A stretch of 64,000 bases of DNA from an uncultured Aquimarina sp. (GCA_947498775.1 CANMLL010000003.1:62001-126000); one strand, 5' to 3'. Positions 18,035 through 27,320 are shown, counted from the stretch's first letter. The notes: a model not told the origin generated them from the sequence alone. Program-made: numbers and translations.

Positions 18035-18793
18035 ATGAAATTGAATTCTTTTGCAACATTAGTTTTCTTTACGATTATAGTATGTACATCATGTAAAGAA
18101 CCTAATAAAAAACAAGAAGTTACAGAATCTAAAGACGCACAAACCTCTCAAGATATAGTAAAAAGTGTTCTTACTTTGGAAGAACAAAATGCTATGACTG
18201 CAGAACAGATTTTGGACAAGCTGAAAGAAGGTAATGAAAATTTTGTAAACAATACATTAACTCAAAGGGACCATTCTGAACAGAGACGCAAGGCAGTTAT
18301 TGGTCAATATCCTAAGGCCATTGTTTTATCTTGTGTAGACAGCCGAGTACCCGTTGAAGATATATTTGACCTTGGTATTGGAGATATATTTGTTGCAAGA
18401 GTCGCCGGTAATATCGAAAATTCGGACATCATCGGATCTATGGAATTTGCAACGGCCGTTGCAGGATCCAAAGTCATTATAATTATGGGGCATACGGCAT
18501 GTGGTGCGGTAAAACATGCAATTGACAACACAGATGCCAAGTCTATGGGAATGACTTCTTTACAAAACTTGTTAAACGAAATAAAGCCTGCTGTACATGC
18601 AAAAAAAGGAGAAGAAATTAGTTCAAAAAACAAAACACTCACCAATAGAATCATTACTAACAATGTAAGAAAAACGGTAGGAGATATATTGGCAAAATCT
18701 CCAGAAATAGCTAAGTTAGAGAAAAAGAATACTTTAAAAATAGTAGGTGCCGTATATAACATGGAAACAGGAATAGTAAAGTTTCTGGAGTAA
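18035..18793 (+). CDS. Beta-class carbonic anhydrase, lipoprotein
   Basis: 252 residues. The N-terminus is a lipoprotein signal (FFTIIVCTSC, lipid-anchored Cys20), so the enzyme is exported. The zinc ligands of beta-carbonic anhydrases are all present: C100 and D102 in SCVDSR, H153 and C156 in GHTAC, with the family glycine motif VARVAGNIENSDIIGSMEFA. It interconverts CO2 and HCO3-. A periplasmic enzyme could supply bicarbonate to the SbtA-like transporter encoded 4 kb upstream. It belongs to the plus-strand unit divergent from the LysR gene. Confidence 0.95.
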   Translation: MKLNSFATLVFFTIIVCTSCKEPNKKQEVTESKDAQTSQDIVKSVLTLEEQNAMTAEQILDKLKEGNENFVNNTLTQRDHSEQRRKAVIGQYPKAIVLSCVDSRVPVEDIFDLGIGDIFVARVAGNIENSDIIGSMEFATAVAGSKVIIIMGHTACGAVKHAIDNTDAKSMGMTSLQNLLNEIKPAVHAKKGEEISSKNKTLTNRIITNNVRKTVGDILAKSPEIAKLEKKNTLKIVGAVYNMETGIVKFLE

Positions 18794-18852
18794 ACAATTT
18801 TAATTTCTTCAAAATTAGTAGTAAAAAAACAACCCTTAAAAAAAACAGACTT

Positions 18853-19149
18853 ATGAAAACCATTTTTGAATACACCAATGTAAGCGCAAATAGCAAAATT
18901 GAATCATTTACGGTCAAAAAACTGAAGAAAGTTTTTGATCAATATCCATTTGTAATACGCGGGGATATTTTTTTTAAAAAAGAAAACAAAAATCATCAAA
19001 AAGGTCATATCTGCGGAATACAATTAAGTGCACCCGGACCTAGATTATATGCATCATCCAATGAAAAAAACTTTGAAAATGCCATTAGTAATACCATTGA
19101 TGACCTAAAGGATCAATTACAAAAAAGAAAAATGAAACTGTATCGATAA
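18853..19149 (+). CDS. HPF/RaiA-like ribosome-associated protein
   Basis: 98 residues with the size and pattern of the short hibernation-promoting factor / sigma-54 modulation family: an N-terminal strand, ESFTVKKLKKVFDQYPFVIRGDIFFKKE, and a last helix FENAISNTIDDLKDQLQKRKMK. Such proteins bind the 30S subunit and help ribosomes dimerise or rest in starvation. It lies 59 bp after carbonic anhydrase in the same direction. The fold call is reasonable, but the key RNA-binding residues are not diagnostic at this length. Its association with carbon acquisition is unusual and may reflect stress or stationary-phase expression of the unit. Confidence 0.7.
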   Translation: MKTIFEYTNVSANSKIESFTVKKLKKVFDQYPFVIRGDIFFKKENKNHQKGHICGIQLSAPGPRLYASSNEKNFENAISNTIDDLKDQLQKRKMKLYR

Positions 19150-19700
19150 TTTCTTTCAAATCCCAACTACGTCATAAGAAGTTATTTGGGCTTTTAATTA
19201 TACATAAAGGAAAAGCTCAATATGATATGAAAATATCATGTTGAGCATTCCATCCAACTATTGCAAAAATCAATTCGTCTTTGAAATAGAGACTTGTATA
19301 TGATTTATCTTGTATAATCTCATAAACGTCCTGTACACTTGTTCCGTATGTGTTATAGACACAGTTAAACATTATAAGGCATGCAGATTTTCATAAGAAA
19401 CTTCAGAAAACTGTTTTAGTGCCCTAAACAGTTTCAACCATCTTCAACAAAATGAAACCTTTCAAATCAAAAACATTTTATTTAAGGAATAGTTAATTGT
19501 TTTGTTAAAACATAAATAAACTTCTTATATTTAACTGCAATTATTCAAAAACTAACATTTCACATTAATTCAGCCATTGTTGAAAGGCTTTTGGCTCAAC
19601 TTAAAAGCCAAAGAGTACCCAAAATGATTCATAACGCCACACTATGATGATTTTTAAATGATTATTAGTACTGTAAAATGTTAAAAACAAATCATTTTAG
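19150..19700. other. Intergenic region with one stem-loop, before the sugar-oxidation operon
   Basis: About 550 bp without a credible gene. A 13-bp stem with one wobble pair (19215-19227 with 19234-19246, loop TGAAAA) lies 66 bp after the HPF-like stop and may end the transcript, although no T-run follows. The rest is AT-rich and presumably includes the promoter of the cytochrome c/GMC operon. Confidence 0.55.
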
Positions 19701-20189
19701 ATGAAAACGATTTCTATTGCGATAGGTGTTATTTGCCTTTTTTTGTACACCAGCTGTGCAGATCAAAAAAAGGCAAACAAAGAATCCATAACAATTGGTA
19801 CAAAAAAGGAAAAAACAATACAAACCAAAAAGGATTCTTCGGTTCCTGTGATGTTAGACAATAAAGGAATAGGGCCTATTACATCTATTACTTTCGAAAA
19901 CGAAATTGATCAAAATCTTGCCAACAAAGGCGCACAACTATTCAAATCAAAATGTGTTGCTTGTCATAAAGCCAAAAAGAAGTTTATAGGCCCCCCAATG
20001 GTAGGTATATATAAAACCCGAAGCCCAGAATGGGTTATGAATATGATTATGAATCCTACAGAAATGATAGAAAAAGATCCAGTAGCTAACGCTTTGTTGA
20101 AAGAATATAATAATACGATAATGATCAATCAAAACATACCTGAAACTGAAGCCAGAGCTATGGTAGAATGGTTTAGAACCCTAGAATAA
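19701..20189 (+). CDS. Lipoprotein c-type cytochrome
   Basis: 162 residues. The lipoprotein signal ends in LFLYTSC. A polar Lys-rich linker leads to a single-haem cytochrome c domain at about 70-162: KCVACHKAKKKFIGPPMVGI holds the CxxCH haem site, and NNTIMINQNIPETEARAMVEWFRTL gives the usual Met-containing C-terminal helix. It starts the operon whose next genes are a GMC dehydrogenase and its small subunit. In the LacABC-type glycoside 3-dehydrogenases a cytochrome c takes electrons from the flavin subunit, and that role fits here. The protein should be anchored in a membrane, facing the periplasm. Confidence 0.9.
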   Translation: MKTISIAIGVICLFLYTSCADQKKANKESITIGTKKEKTIQTKKDSSVPVMLDNKGIGPITSITFENEIDQNLANKGAQLFKSKCVACHKAKKKFIGPPMVGIYKTRSPEWVMNMIMNPTEMIEKDPVANALLKEYNNTIMINQNIPETEARAMVEWFRTLE

Positions 20190-20221
20190 ATAGAAATCAC
20201 TCAAAAATTCGTTAAAAATAC

Positions 20222-21913
20222 ATGAAAAAAGAACCGCAATACGATGCTATTGTCGTAGGGACAGGAATAAGTGGTGGCTGGGCCGCCAAAGAACTTTGTG
20301 AAAAAGGGCTTAAAACATTGGTGTTAGAACGCGGTCGTATGGTGCGTCATATCGAGGACTATACCACAATGAATACTGACCCCTGGGATTCTAAGTTCAA
20401 AGGGAAGCCCACAAGGGAAGAAATAACAGAACAAGAAAAACAAAATCGAACGGGGTATGTAACCGGAACGGCACATCGTCACTTTTTTGTAAACGATCTT
20501 AAACACCCTTATAATGAAACAAAACGTTTTGATTGGATTCGGGGATATCATGTGGGCGGCAGATCACTCATGTGGGGACGCCAAAGTTATCGGTTAAGTG
20601 ATATCGATTTTGAAGCCAACAAAAAAGAAGGCATTGCCGTAGATTGGCCAGTACGCTACAAAGATATTGCTCCCTGGTATGATAAGGTTGAAGAGTTTAT
20701 TGGCGTAAGTGGTGAGAAACTAGAGCTAGAGCAATTGCCAGACGGAAAATTTTTACCCCCAATGGAACTGAATTGTGTTGAGAACCATTTAAAATCTAAT
20801 ATTTCACAAAATTATAAAGATCGCGTATTAACCATCGGAAGGACTGCTCATATTACCGGAACAAAAACTTTTGAAGGTCGCATGAATTGCCAATACCGTA
20901 ATCGTTGTATGCGTGGTTGCCCATTTGGAGCCTATTTTAGTAGTAACTCCTCTACCCTGCCTGCAGCAGAACGAACAGGTAATATGACCTTACGTCCAAA
21001 TTCTATTGTTCATCAGGTAATTTATGATGACAAAACAGGTAAGGCTACTGGTGTTAAAGTAATTGATGCAGAAACCAAAGAAACGTTTGAGTTTACAGCT
21101 AAGGTTATTTTTCTGTGTGCCTCGGCAATCGCTTCGGCAAGTATCTTAATGCAATCAAAATCTGAACGTTTTCCAAACGGTATGGGAAATGATTCGGGAG
21201 AACTAGGGCACAATATCATGGACCATCATTTTAAGGCAGGCGCCCATGCCAATTTTGATGGTTTTGAAGATAAATACTATAAAGGACGAAGACCAAATGG
21301 TTTATACATCCCAAGGTTTAGGAATATTGGTGGAGAAACCGATCAGAAAAGTTTTAAACGCGGATACGGATATCAAGGAGGTGCATCGCGAAGTGATTGG
21401 AGAGAAACTGTTGCAGAATTGGGGTATGGAGCCGAGCTCAAAGAGCGTATCCTAAAACCTGGGAAATGGAGAATTGGATTGATGGGCTTTGGAGAGTGCT
21501 TGCCATATCATGAGAATAAAATGACCCTGGATTATGAGAAATTAGATGAATGGGGACTGCCTACTATAACTTTTGATGCAGAGTTTAAAGAAAATGAGTT
21601 AGAAATGCGAAAAGATATGGTCGCCCAAGCTATGGAAATGCTTAAAAAAGCAGGATTCAGAAAAATAAAACCATGGGACAATATTGGTGCTCCGGGACTT
21701 GGGATTCATGAAATGGGAACCGCCAGAATGGGTAAAAACCCTAAAACCTCGGTTCTTAATGAATATAATCAAATTCATGCAGTACCCAATGTCTATGTTA
21801 CCGACGGTTCTTTTATGACTTCTGCAAGTTGCGTAAACCCATCGCTTACCTATATGGCATTTACAGCAAGAGCTGCAGAACACGCTGCAAAACAAATTCA
21901 AAAAAACGCTTAA
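20222..21913 (+). CDS. GMC-family FAD dehydrogenase (sugar 3-dehydrogenase-like)
   Basis: 563 residues. The FAD-binding Rossmann motif is VVGTGISGGWAAKELCEKG with the acidic end LVLERG. GGRSLMWGRQSYR and the C-terminal GIHEMGTARMG and CVNPSLTYMAFTARAAEHAAK are typical of the gluconate/glucoside dehydrogenase branch of GMC oxidoreductases. A four-cysteine cluster (MNCQYRNRCMRGCPFGAY, about residue 221-238) resembles the Cys-rich segment seen in this branch. With the next gene (small subunit, Tat signal) and the preceding cytochrome it should form a periplasmic dehydrogenase. It probably oxidises a sugar or glycoside, by analogy with LacA at C-3. The exact substrate cannot be read from sequence. 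Confidence 0.92.
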   Translation: MKKEPQYDAIVVGTGISGGWAAKELCEKGLKTLVLERGRMVRHIEDYTTMNTDPWDSKFKGKPTREEITEQEKQNRTGYVTGTAHRHFFVNDLKHPYNETKRFDWIRGYHVGGRSLMWGRQSYRLSDIDFEANKKEGIAVDWPVRYKDIAPWYDKVEEFIGVSGEKLELEQLPDGKFLPPMELNCVENHLKSNISQNYKDRVLTIGRTAHITGTKTFEGRMNCQYRNRCMRGCPFGAYFSSNSSTLPAAERTGNMTLRPNSIVHQVIYDDKTGKATGVKVIDAETKETFEFTAKVIFLCASAIASASILMQSKSERFPNGMGNDSGELGHNIMDHHFKAGAHANFDGFEDKYYKGRRPNGLYIPRFRNIGGETDQKSFKRGYGYQGGASRSDWRETVAELGYGAELKERILKPGKWRIGLMGFGECLPYHENKMTLDYEKLDEWGLPTITFDAEFKENELEMRKDMVAQAMEMLKKAGFRKIKPWDNIGAPGLGIHEMGTARMGKNPKTSVLNEYNQIHAVPNVYVTDGSFMTSASCVNPSLTYMAFTARAAEHAAKQIQKNA

Positions 21914-21923
21914 TGCTATACTT

Positions 21924-22562
21924 ATGATGAACAGAAGACAAGCCTTAAAAAATATTGGATTATCAGCTGGGTACATTGCTGCTACTCCAACCATTCTAAG
22001 TATATTACAAAGTTGTACCGCCGAGATCAAATTGAATTGGATTCCGGAACTCCTTTCAGAAGATGAAGCAAAAGTACTGGATCAATTGGTTGACTTAATC
22101 ATCCCAGAAACCGATATCCCGGGTGCCAAATCTCTTAATTTAACTATGTTTGTTGAAAAATACATGAATGAGGTGGCTAAAGAAGAGGAAGCGCAAATGT
22201 TCAAAAAAACAGCTGGTATCGTACTCTCTGAAATGGACGTTAGCGAAGAAAAACCAGTAAAAAAGATCAAGGTCGAAGAATACGATGCATTACTGGCCAA
22301 ATATCTCAAATCTTCAAAAGAACAACAAGAAGCATACGAGGAAGAAATGAAGCAAATGCAAAGCCCAGAAGATTTTGAAAACATCTCCAAAGATGCTAAA
22401 ATCTTTTTGTACCTGACTGCCGTAAGAGATCTTTCTATATGGGGGTTTAAAACCAGTGAAGAAATCGGGGAAAATGTATTAGCATATTTACCAGTTCCTG
22501 GTGAACAAATAGGGTGCGATTCTCTAGAAAAATTAACTGGCGGAAAAGCCTGGTCATTATAA
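21924..22562 (+). CDS. Gluconate 2-dehydrogenase subunit 3-like protein (small subunit)
   Basis: 212 residues. The Tat signal MMNRRQALKNIGLSAGYIAA is followed by the family core EDEAKVLDQLVDLIIPETDIPGAKSL. Members (for example LacC-type subunits) form the small subunit of periplasmic FAD dehydrogenases and carry them through the Tat pathway by hitchhiking. The GMC subunit itself has no signal peptide, which fits this. It lies 10 bp after the GMC gene. The Cys in LSILQSCTAE could also allow lipid attachment. Confidence 0.9.
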   Translation: MMNRRQALKNIGLSAGYIAATPTILSILQSCTAEIKLNWIPELLSEDEAKVLDQLVDLIIPETDIPGAKSLNLTMFVEKYMNEVAKEEEAQMFKKTAGIVLSEMDVSEEKPVKKIKVEEYDALLAKYLKSSKEQQEAYEEEMKQMQSPEDFENISKDAKIFLYLTAVRDLSIWGFKTSEEIGENVLAYLPVPGEQIGCDSLEKLTGGKAWSL

Positions 22563-22578
22563 TTTCATATCCTAAATC

Positions 22579-23562
22579 ATGCAAAAAACTATCATCACAG
22601 GGCTTATCATGATTCTTTTTTTAAGTTCCTGTAAAAAGAATACTTCTCAAAATTCTGAAACCCAAAAAGAAGAATCCACCGTGGAAACACCGCAAAAAGA
22701 AGCCACCCCTTTTTTTAAACTCTCCTTGGCCCAATGGTCACTTCACAGAATGATTAATTCTGGCGAAATAAATCCTATGGATTTTGCACAAAAAGCCAAA
22801 GAACTGGGTTTTGAAGGTGTAGAATATGTAAATCAACTCTATAAAAAAGAATTAGAAAAAGATCCGGATCCAAAAAAAGCTATGAAAATGCTTTTAGAAT
22901 CCCTAAAAGCTAAAAGTGAAAAGCATAATATTCAAAATCTGATCATTATGGTTGATGGCGAAGGTGATCTTGCCGTTACCGATGAAAAAGAACGAAATGA
23001 AGCAGTAGAGAAACACACAAAGTGGGTAGATGCCGCTCAGTTTTTAGGCTGTCATTCGATTCGTGTAAATCTATTTGGGACCAATGACCCTAAACAATGG
23101 GTTGAAGCCTCTGCAGATGGTCTTAGTAAATTAGCTGAGTACGGAGCTTCTAAAAACGTAAATATTATTGTCGAAAATCACGGATATCTTTCTTCAAATG
23201 CTTCACTATTAATCGAAGTGATGCAAAAAGTAAACAAACCAAATTGTGGAACATTACCTGATTTTGGTAATTTCTGTTTAAAACGCGAAGGCGGTGCACG
23301 CTGGCAAGCAAAGTGTATCAAAGAATACCCAAAATATCAGGGAGTCGAAGAAATGATGCCCTACGCCAAAGCGGTAAGTGCCAAGTCGTATGATTTTGAC
23401 ACACAAGGAAATGAAACCACTATTGATTACAAAAAAATGCTAGAAATTGTAAAAAAATCAGGATACACCGGTTTTATTGGTGTAGAATATGAAGGAGAAC
23501 GTCTTAATGAAATAGAAGGTATTGTTGCAACTCGGGATTTGCTAATCAATGCTATAAAATAA
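22579..23562 (+). CDS. Lipoprotein sugar-phosphate-isomerase-like TIM barrel protein
   Basis: 327 residues. A lipoprotein signal ends MILFLSSC, then a polar linker rich in Glu, Lys and Thr, then a TIM-barrel domain of the xylose isomerase-like (AP endonuclease 2) family: FAQKAKELGFEGVEYVNQLY, IRVNLFG, NIIVENHGYLSSNASLLIEV, CGTLPDFGNF, and the C-terminal GFIGVEYEGERLNEIEGI. Glu and His or Asp residues in these motifs probably bind a divalent metal. It is exported, so it would act on a sugar or keto-sugar in the periplasm, perhaps the product of the dehydrogenase next to it. Enzyme activity unknown. Confidence 0.85.
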   Translation: MQKTIITGLIMILFLSSCKKNTSQNSETQKEESTVETPQKEATPFFKLSLAQWSLHRMINSGEINPMDFAQKAKELGFEGVEYVNQLYKKELEKDPDPKKAMKMLLESLKAKSEKHNIQNLIIMVDGEGDLAVTDEKERNEAVEKHTKWVDAAQFLGCHSIRVNLFGTNDPKQWVEASADGLSKLAEYGASKNVNIIVENHGYLSSNASLLIEVMQKVNKPNCGTLPDFGNFCLKREGGARWQAKCIKEYPKYQGVEEMMPYAKAVSAKSYDFDTQGNETTIDYKKMLEIVKKSGYTGFIGVEYEGERLNEIEGIVATRDLLINAIK

Positions 23563-23581
23563 CACAACTAAATAACTTTGT

Positions 23582-24811
23582 ATGAAAACTACAACTCAGA
23601 TCCAACTTTCCCTGATGATGTTTTTAGAGTTTTTTATTTGGGGAGGCTGGTTTGTGACTATGGGCATATACCTTCCTAATACCTTAAAAACCAGTGGTGG
23701 CGAAATTGCCATGGCTTACTCTACCCAATCCTGGGGTGCTATTATTGCACCTTTTATTATTGGGTTGATTGCCGATCGTTTTTTTAATGCTGAAAGGATA
23801 TTAGGGATTTTACACCTAATAGGTGCCTTTTTAATGTATCAAATGGCCAATGCCACCGATTTTGGAATGTTTTATCCATACGTTTTAGGCTATATGATTG
23901 CTTATATGCCAACATTAGCACTAGTAAACTCAGTATCATTTAATCAAATGAACGACCCTGCAAAACAGTTTTCGTATGTTCGTGTATTTGGTACCATTGG
24001 CTGGATCGTAGCCGGGTTAGTGATTAGTTATGCTTTTCATTGGGACTCTGAAGAAGGTGTAGCAAGTGGTATGCTAAAAAACACGTTTCTAATGACTGCT
24101 GTTGCTTCTGCAATTCTGGGAGTTTTTAGTTTTATGCTTCCCAAAACACCTCCAAAAGTAAGTAAAGATCAAAAAATAAGTATCTCAGATATCTTAGGAT
24201 TAGATGCGCTAAAACTCTTAAAGGATAGAAACTTCTTATTCTTTTTTCTGGCTTCAATATTAATCTGTATTCCATTGGCGTTTTATTATCAACATGCGGG
24301 TCAGTTTTTGGGTGAAATTGGAGTTTCAAATCCAGCAGCAAAAATGACCATTGGCCAAGCTTCCGAAGTAATTTTTATGCTGTTACTCCCCTTTTTCTTT
24401 AAAAAGTTTGGTTTCAAAAAAACCCTCCTGGTCGGCATGCTTGCCTGGACATTGCGGTATTTGCTCTTTGCTTATGGAAATTCGGGAGAATTCGCTTTTA
24501 TGCTAATTGTTGGGATTGCATTGCATGGGATTTGTTATGACTTCTTCTTTGTATCTGGCCAAATCTATACTGATAGTAAAGCGGGAGAAAAATTTAAAAG
24601 TGCTGCACAAGGATTGATCACACTTGCGACTTATGGACTGGGCATGTTGATAGGCTTTTATGTAGCAGGAAAAATTACCGACGCTAATCTGGTTTCTGAA
24701 GGACAACACGATTGGAATAGTATCTGGATTTTTCCAGCCATATTTGCAGCGGTAGTGCTGCTACTTTTTGCTGTATTCTTCAAAAATGAAAAAATAGAAT
24801 ATAAAGAGTAA
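23582..24811 (+). CDS. Nucleoside:H+ symporter-type MFS transporter
   Basis: 409 residues and about 12 membrane segments. The start, LSLMMFLEFFIWGGWFVTMGIYL, and AAIIAPFIIGLIADRFFNAER-like first loop (GAIIAPFIIGLIADRFFNAE) are characteristic of the NupG/XapB nucleoside permease family, which in Bacteroidota often sits in sugar-oxidation clusters. The central loop FMLPKTPPKVSKDQKIS divides the two halves. The neighbours suggest import of a sugar or keto-sugar rather than a nucleoside. It is in tandem with the isomerase-like gene (19 bp gap). Confidence 0.85.
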   Translation: MKTTTQIQLSLMMFLEFFIWGGWFVTMGIYLPNTLKTSGGEIAMAYSTQSWGAIIAPFIIGLIADRFFNAERILGILHLIGAFLMYQMANATDFGMFYPYVLGYMIAYMPTLALVNSVSFNQMNDPAKQFSYVRVFGTIGWIVAGLVISYAFHWDSEEGVASGMLKNTFLMTAVASAILGVFSFMLPKTPPKVSKDQKISISDILGLDALKLLKDRNFLFFFLASILICIPLAFYYQHAGQFLGEIGVSNPAAKMTIGQASEVIFMLLLPFFFKKFGFKKTLLVGMLAWTLRYLLFAYGNSGEFAFMLIVGIALHGICYDFFFVSGQIYTDSKAGEKFKSAAQGLITLATYGLGMLIGFYVAGKITDANLVSEGQHDWNSIWIFPAIFAAVVLLLFAVFFKNEKIEYKE

Positions 24812-24963
24812 AGTTTTTAAGTATTCAGTTCGCAGTAAGCAGTAATTATAATACATAATATAATACTGCAAACTACCAACTGCCTACAAAAATCAAAAAA
24901 TTATATTCAATTATAAGTTTAAATACTAAGCATTAGTTTTAATTAAAATAAAATTCAAGAAAA
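24812..24963. repeat. Intergenic low-complexity repeat between MFS and oxidoreductase genes
   Basis: The gap contains TTCGCAGTAAGCAGTAAT and later ACTGCAAACTACCAACTGCC, short words of the AGCAGT/CAACTGCC type that recur in intergenic regions of flavobacterial genomes. The unit is degenerate and not palindromic. Function unknown. Confidence 0.4.
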
Positions 24964-26109
24964 ATGACCCGACTTAAAATGGGAATGATAGGTGGAGGAA
25001 TAGGTTCTTTCATCGGTGATGTGCATAGAAAAGCTGCCAGTATTGACGGAATGATTGATTTGGTATGTGGTGCCTTTTCGAGCAGTGAAGAAAAAAGTAT
25101 TGCTTCCGCGGAAGCGCTAGGTATCCCAAAACAAAGAGCCTACGGTAGCTTTGAGCAAATGATAATTGAAGAAGCGAAGCTTACAGAAGGAGAACGTATG
25201 GATTTTGTTGCTATTGTAACACCAAATCACATGCATTTTCCTCCGGCAAAAATGGCGCTAGAACATGGTTTTAATGTGATTTGCGATAAACCTATGACCT
25301 TAACCCTGGATGAAGCTATCGAACTGGAAAAGATTGTACAGGCCACCGGAAAAGTTTTTGCACTAACTCATAACTATACCGGGTATCCTATGGTAAAGCA
25401 GGCAAAAGCAATGATTGCCAAAAGAGATTTGGGAGCGCTGCGCAAGATCAACGTGCAATATCTACAAGGTTGGTTGGCGACTTCGGTAGAAAAAACTGGT
25501 CAGAAACAAGCTGTTTGGCGTATGAATCCTAAAAAATCTGGTATTGGTGGTGCATTAGGGGATATTGGAACCCATGCTGAGAATCTGGCCGAGTACATCA
25601 CAGGGATTCAGATTGAAGAATTGGCTGCAGATGTTACGGCATTTGGAGAAGGAAGAATCCTTGATGATGATGGAAATATTCTACTTCGTTTTGAGAACGG
25701 TGCCAAGGGAACCATGACGTTTTCACAAATTGCAACAGGCGAAGAAAATAATCTTGGTATTAAAGTATATGGAACCAAAGGTAGTATAGAATGGTACCAA
25801 GAAAACCCAAATGAATTGGTTGTGCGATGGGTCGATAAACCCAAACAAATCTTCACTCCTGGTGGAAATGGAGGTTATCCAGAAGCATCAGAATACGTGC
25901 GAATACCTGCTGGGCATCCCGAAGGATATCTTGAAGGTTTTGCAACAATTTATAGGAGCTTTGCAAAAGAATTAAACCAAATAAAAGCTGGAAATACTCC
26001 TTCTGTCCTACCCGATTTTCCAACGGTAAAAGATGGTATTAGGGGAATGAAATTTATTTATGCTGCTGTAGAAAGTAGTAAACAAAATGCTAGTTGGATT
26101 AAAATATAA
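24964..26109 (+). CDS. Gfo/Idh/MocA family NAD(P)-dependent oxidoreductase
   Basis: 381 residues. The Rossmann motif MIGGGIGSFIGDVHRKAA opens the protein, FVAIVTPNHMHFPPAKMALEHGFNVICDKPM is the family signature with the conserved DKP lysine, and GGALGDIGTHAENLAEYITG holds the catalytic Asp and His (GDIGTH). No signal peptide, so it is cytoplasmic. Members oxidise or reduce sugar hydroxyls; in 3-keto-glycoside pathways such an enzyme reduces the 3-keto sugar after import. The gene follows the transporter after 152 bp of intergenic repeat and may have its own promoter. Confidence 0.93.
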   Translation: MTRLKMGMIGGGIGSFIGDVHRKAASIDGMIDLVCGAFSSSEEKSIASAEALGIPKQRAYGSFEQMIIEEAKLTEGERMDFVAIVTPNHMHFPPAKMALEHGFNVICDKPMTLTLDEAIELEKIVQATGKVFALTHNYTGYPMVKQAKAMIAKRDLGALRKINVQYLQGWLATSVEKTGQKQAVWRMNPKKSGIGGALGDIGTHAENLAEYITGIQIEELAADVTAFGEGRILDDDGNILLRFENGAKGTMTFSQIATGEENNLGIKVYGTKGSIEWYQENPNELVVRWVDKPKQIFTPGGNGGYPEASEYVRIPAGHPEGYLEGFATIYRSFAKELNQIKAGNTPSVLPDFPTVKDGIRGMKFIYAAVESSKQNASWIKI

Positions 26110-26245
26110 AAAGTGACGAGTATACTAGAGATGAGTAATTGAGTGTATATTTATAAGGCTCTAGTTTAAAATTAAGAAGTTACAAAATAAAAAAGGCACC
26201 AATACATACCAAACTCCGATACTTAAAAACTCAAAAACTAATTAC

Positions 26246-27298
26246 ATGAAAACAATCAAAGGCCCTGCTGTATTTCTTGCCCAGTTTATGGACGATAAAG
26301 CTCCATTTAATTCTTTGGATGGATTATGCAAATGGGCATCAGGTTTAGGATATAAAGGCATACAAATCCCTACTTGGGAAACAAGATTAATAGACCTGGA
26401 TACAGCTGCCGAAAGCCAGACGTATTGTGATGAGTTAAAAGGAAAAATCGCCGATTACGGATTAGAAATAACCGAATTATCAACACATTTGCAAGGGCAA
26501 TTAGTCGCCGTACATCCCGCCTATGATATCATGTTTGATAATTTTGCACCAGAAGATTGCAAAAACAATCCGAAAAAACGAACAGAATGGGCCATACAAC
26601 AAGTCACAAATGCAGCTACAGCTAGCCGGAGATTAGGACTAAATGTACATGCGACATTCTCGGGTGCATTACTTTGGCATACCATGCATCCCTGGCCACA
26701 AAGACCAGAAGGTTTGGTTGAAATGGGATTTGAAGAACTTGCAAAACGTTGGTTACCTATTCTTAATCATTTTGAAGAAGAAGGAGTTGATGTATGTTAT
26801 GAAATTCATCCCGGAGAAGATCTGCATGACGGTGTAACTTTTGAACGTTTTCTAAAAGCCACTAATAATCATAAACGAGTAAACATTTTATATGATCCCA
26901 GTCACTTTGTATTACAACAATTAGATTATATCGAATATATTGATCATTATCATGAATTTATAAAAGCATTTCATGTAAAAGATTCAGAATTTAATCCTAC
27001 AGGAAAAAAAGGAGCCTTTGGCGGATACAGTGATTGGATTGACAGAGCAGGAAGATATCGCTCTCCTGGAGACGGCCAAGTGGATTTCAAAACTATCTTT
27101 TCAAAACTCACGCAGTATGGCTGCGATGTTTGGGCGGTGATGGAATGGGAATGTTGTATAAAATCCCCAGAGCAAGGTGCTCGAGAAGGTGCTGCGTTTA
27201 TTCAAAATCATATTATTGAGGCTACACAAAAAGCTTTTGATGATTTTGCAGGAGCGGATATCGATAAAACGCAATTAAAAAATATATTAGGCTTATAA
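26246..27298 (+). CDS. Cytoplasmic sugar isomerase/epimerase, TIM barrel
   Basis: 350 residues of the xylose isomerase-like TIM barrel family without a signal peptide. Putative metal and substrate residues lie in VCYEIHPGEDLHDG, NILYDPSHF, FHVKDSEF and VWAVMEWECC. The N-terminal segment AVFLAQFMDDKAPFNSLDGLCKWA and the length are typical of the group found next to Gfo/Idh/MocA oxidoreductases. It follows that gene after 136 bp, a gap containing degenerate GAGTAATTGAGT / AAAAACTCAAAAACT words. It probably processes the same sugar intermediate as its neighbour. Confidence 0.9.
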   Translation: MKTIKGPAVFLAQFMDDKAPFNSLDGLCKWASGLGYKGIQIPTWETRLIDLDTAAESQTYCDELKGKIADYGLEITELSTHLQGQLVAVHPAYDIMFDNFAPEDCKNNPKKRTEWAIQQVTNAATASRRLGLNVHATFSGALLWHTMHPWPQRPEGLVEMGFEELAKRWLPILNHFEEEGVDVCYEIHPGEDLHDGVTFERFLKATNNHKRVNILYDPSHFVLQQLDYIEYIDHYHEFIKAFHVKDSEFNPTGKKGAFGGYSDWIDRAGRYRSPGDGQVDFKTIFSKLTQYGCDVWAVMEWECCIKSPEQGAREGAAFIQNHIIEATQKAFDDFAGADIDKTQLKNILGL

Positions 27299-27320
27299 CC
27301 AACCAAAAACATGCATTAAA

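Noticed and set aside
18304..18762. Minus-strand frame under the carbonic anhydrase gene
   Set aside because: Antisense shadow of a gene with complete catalytic motifs.
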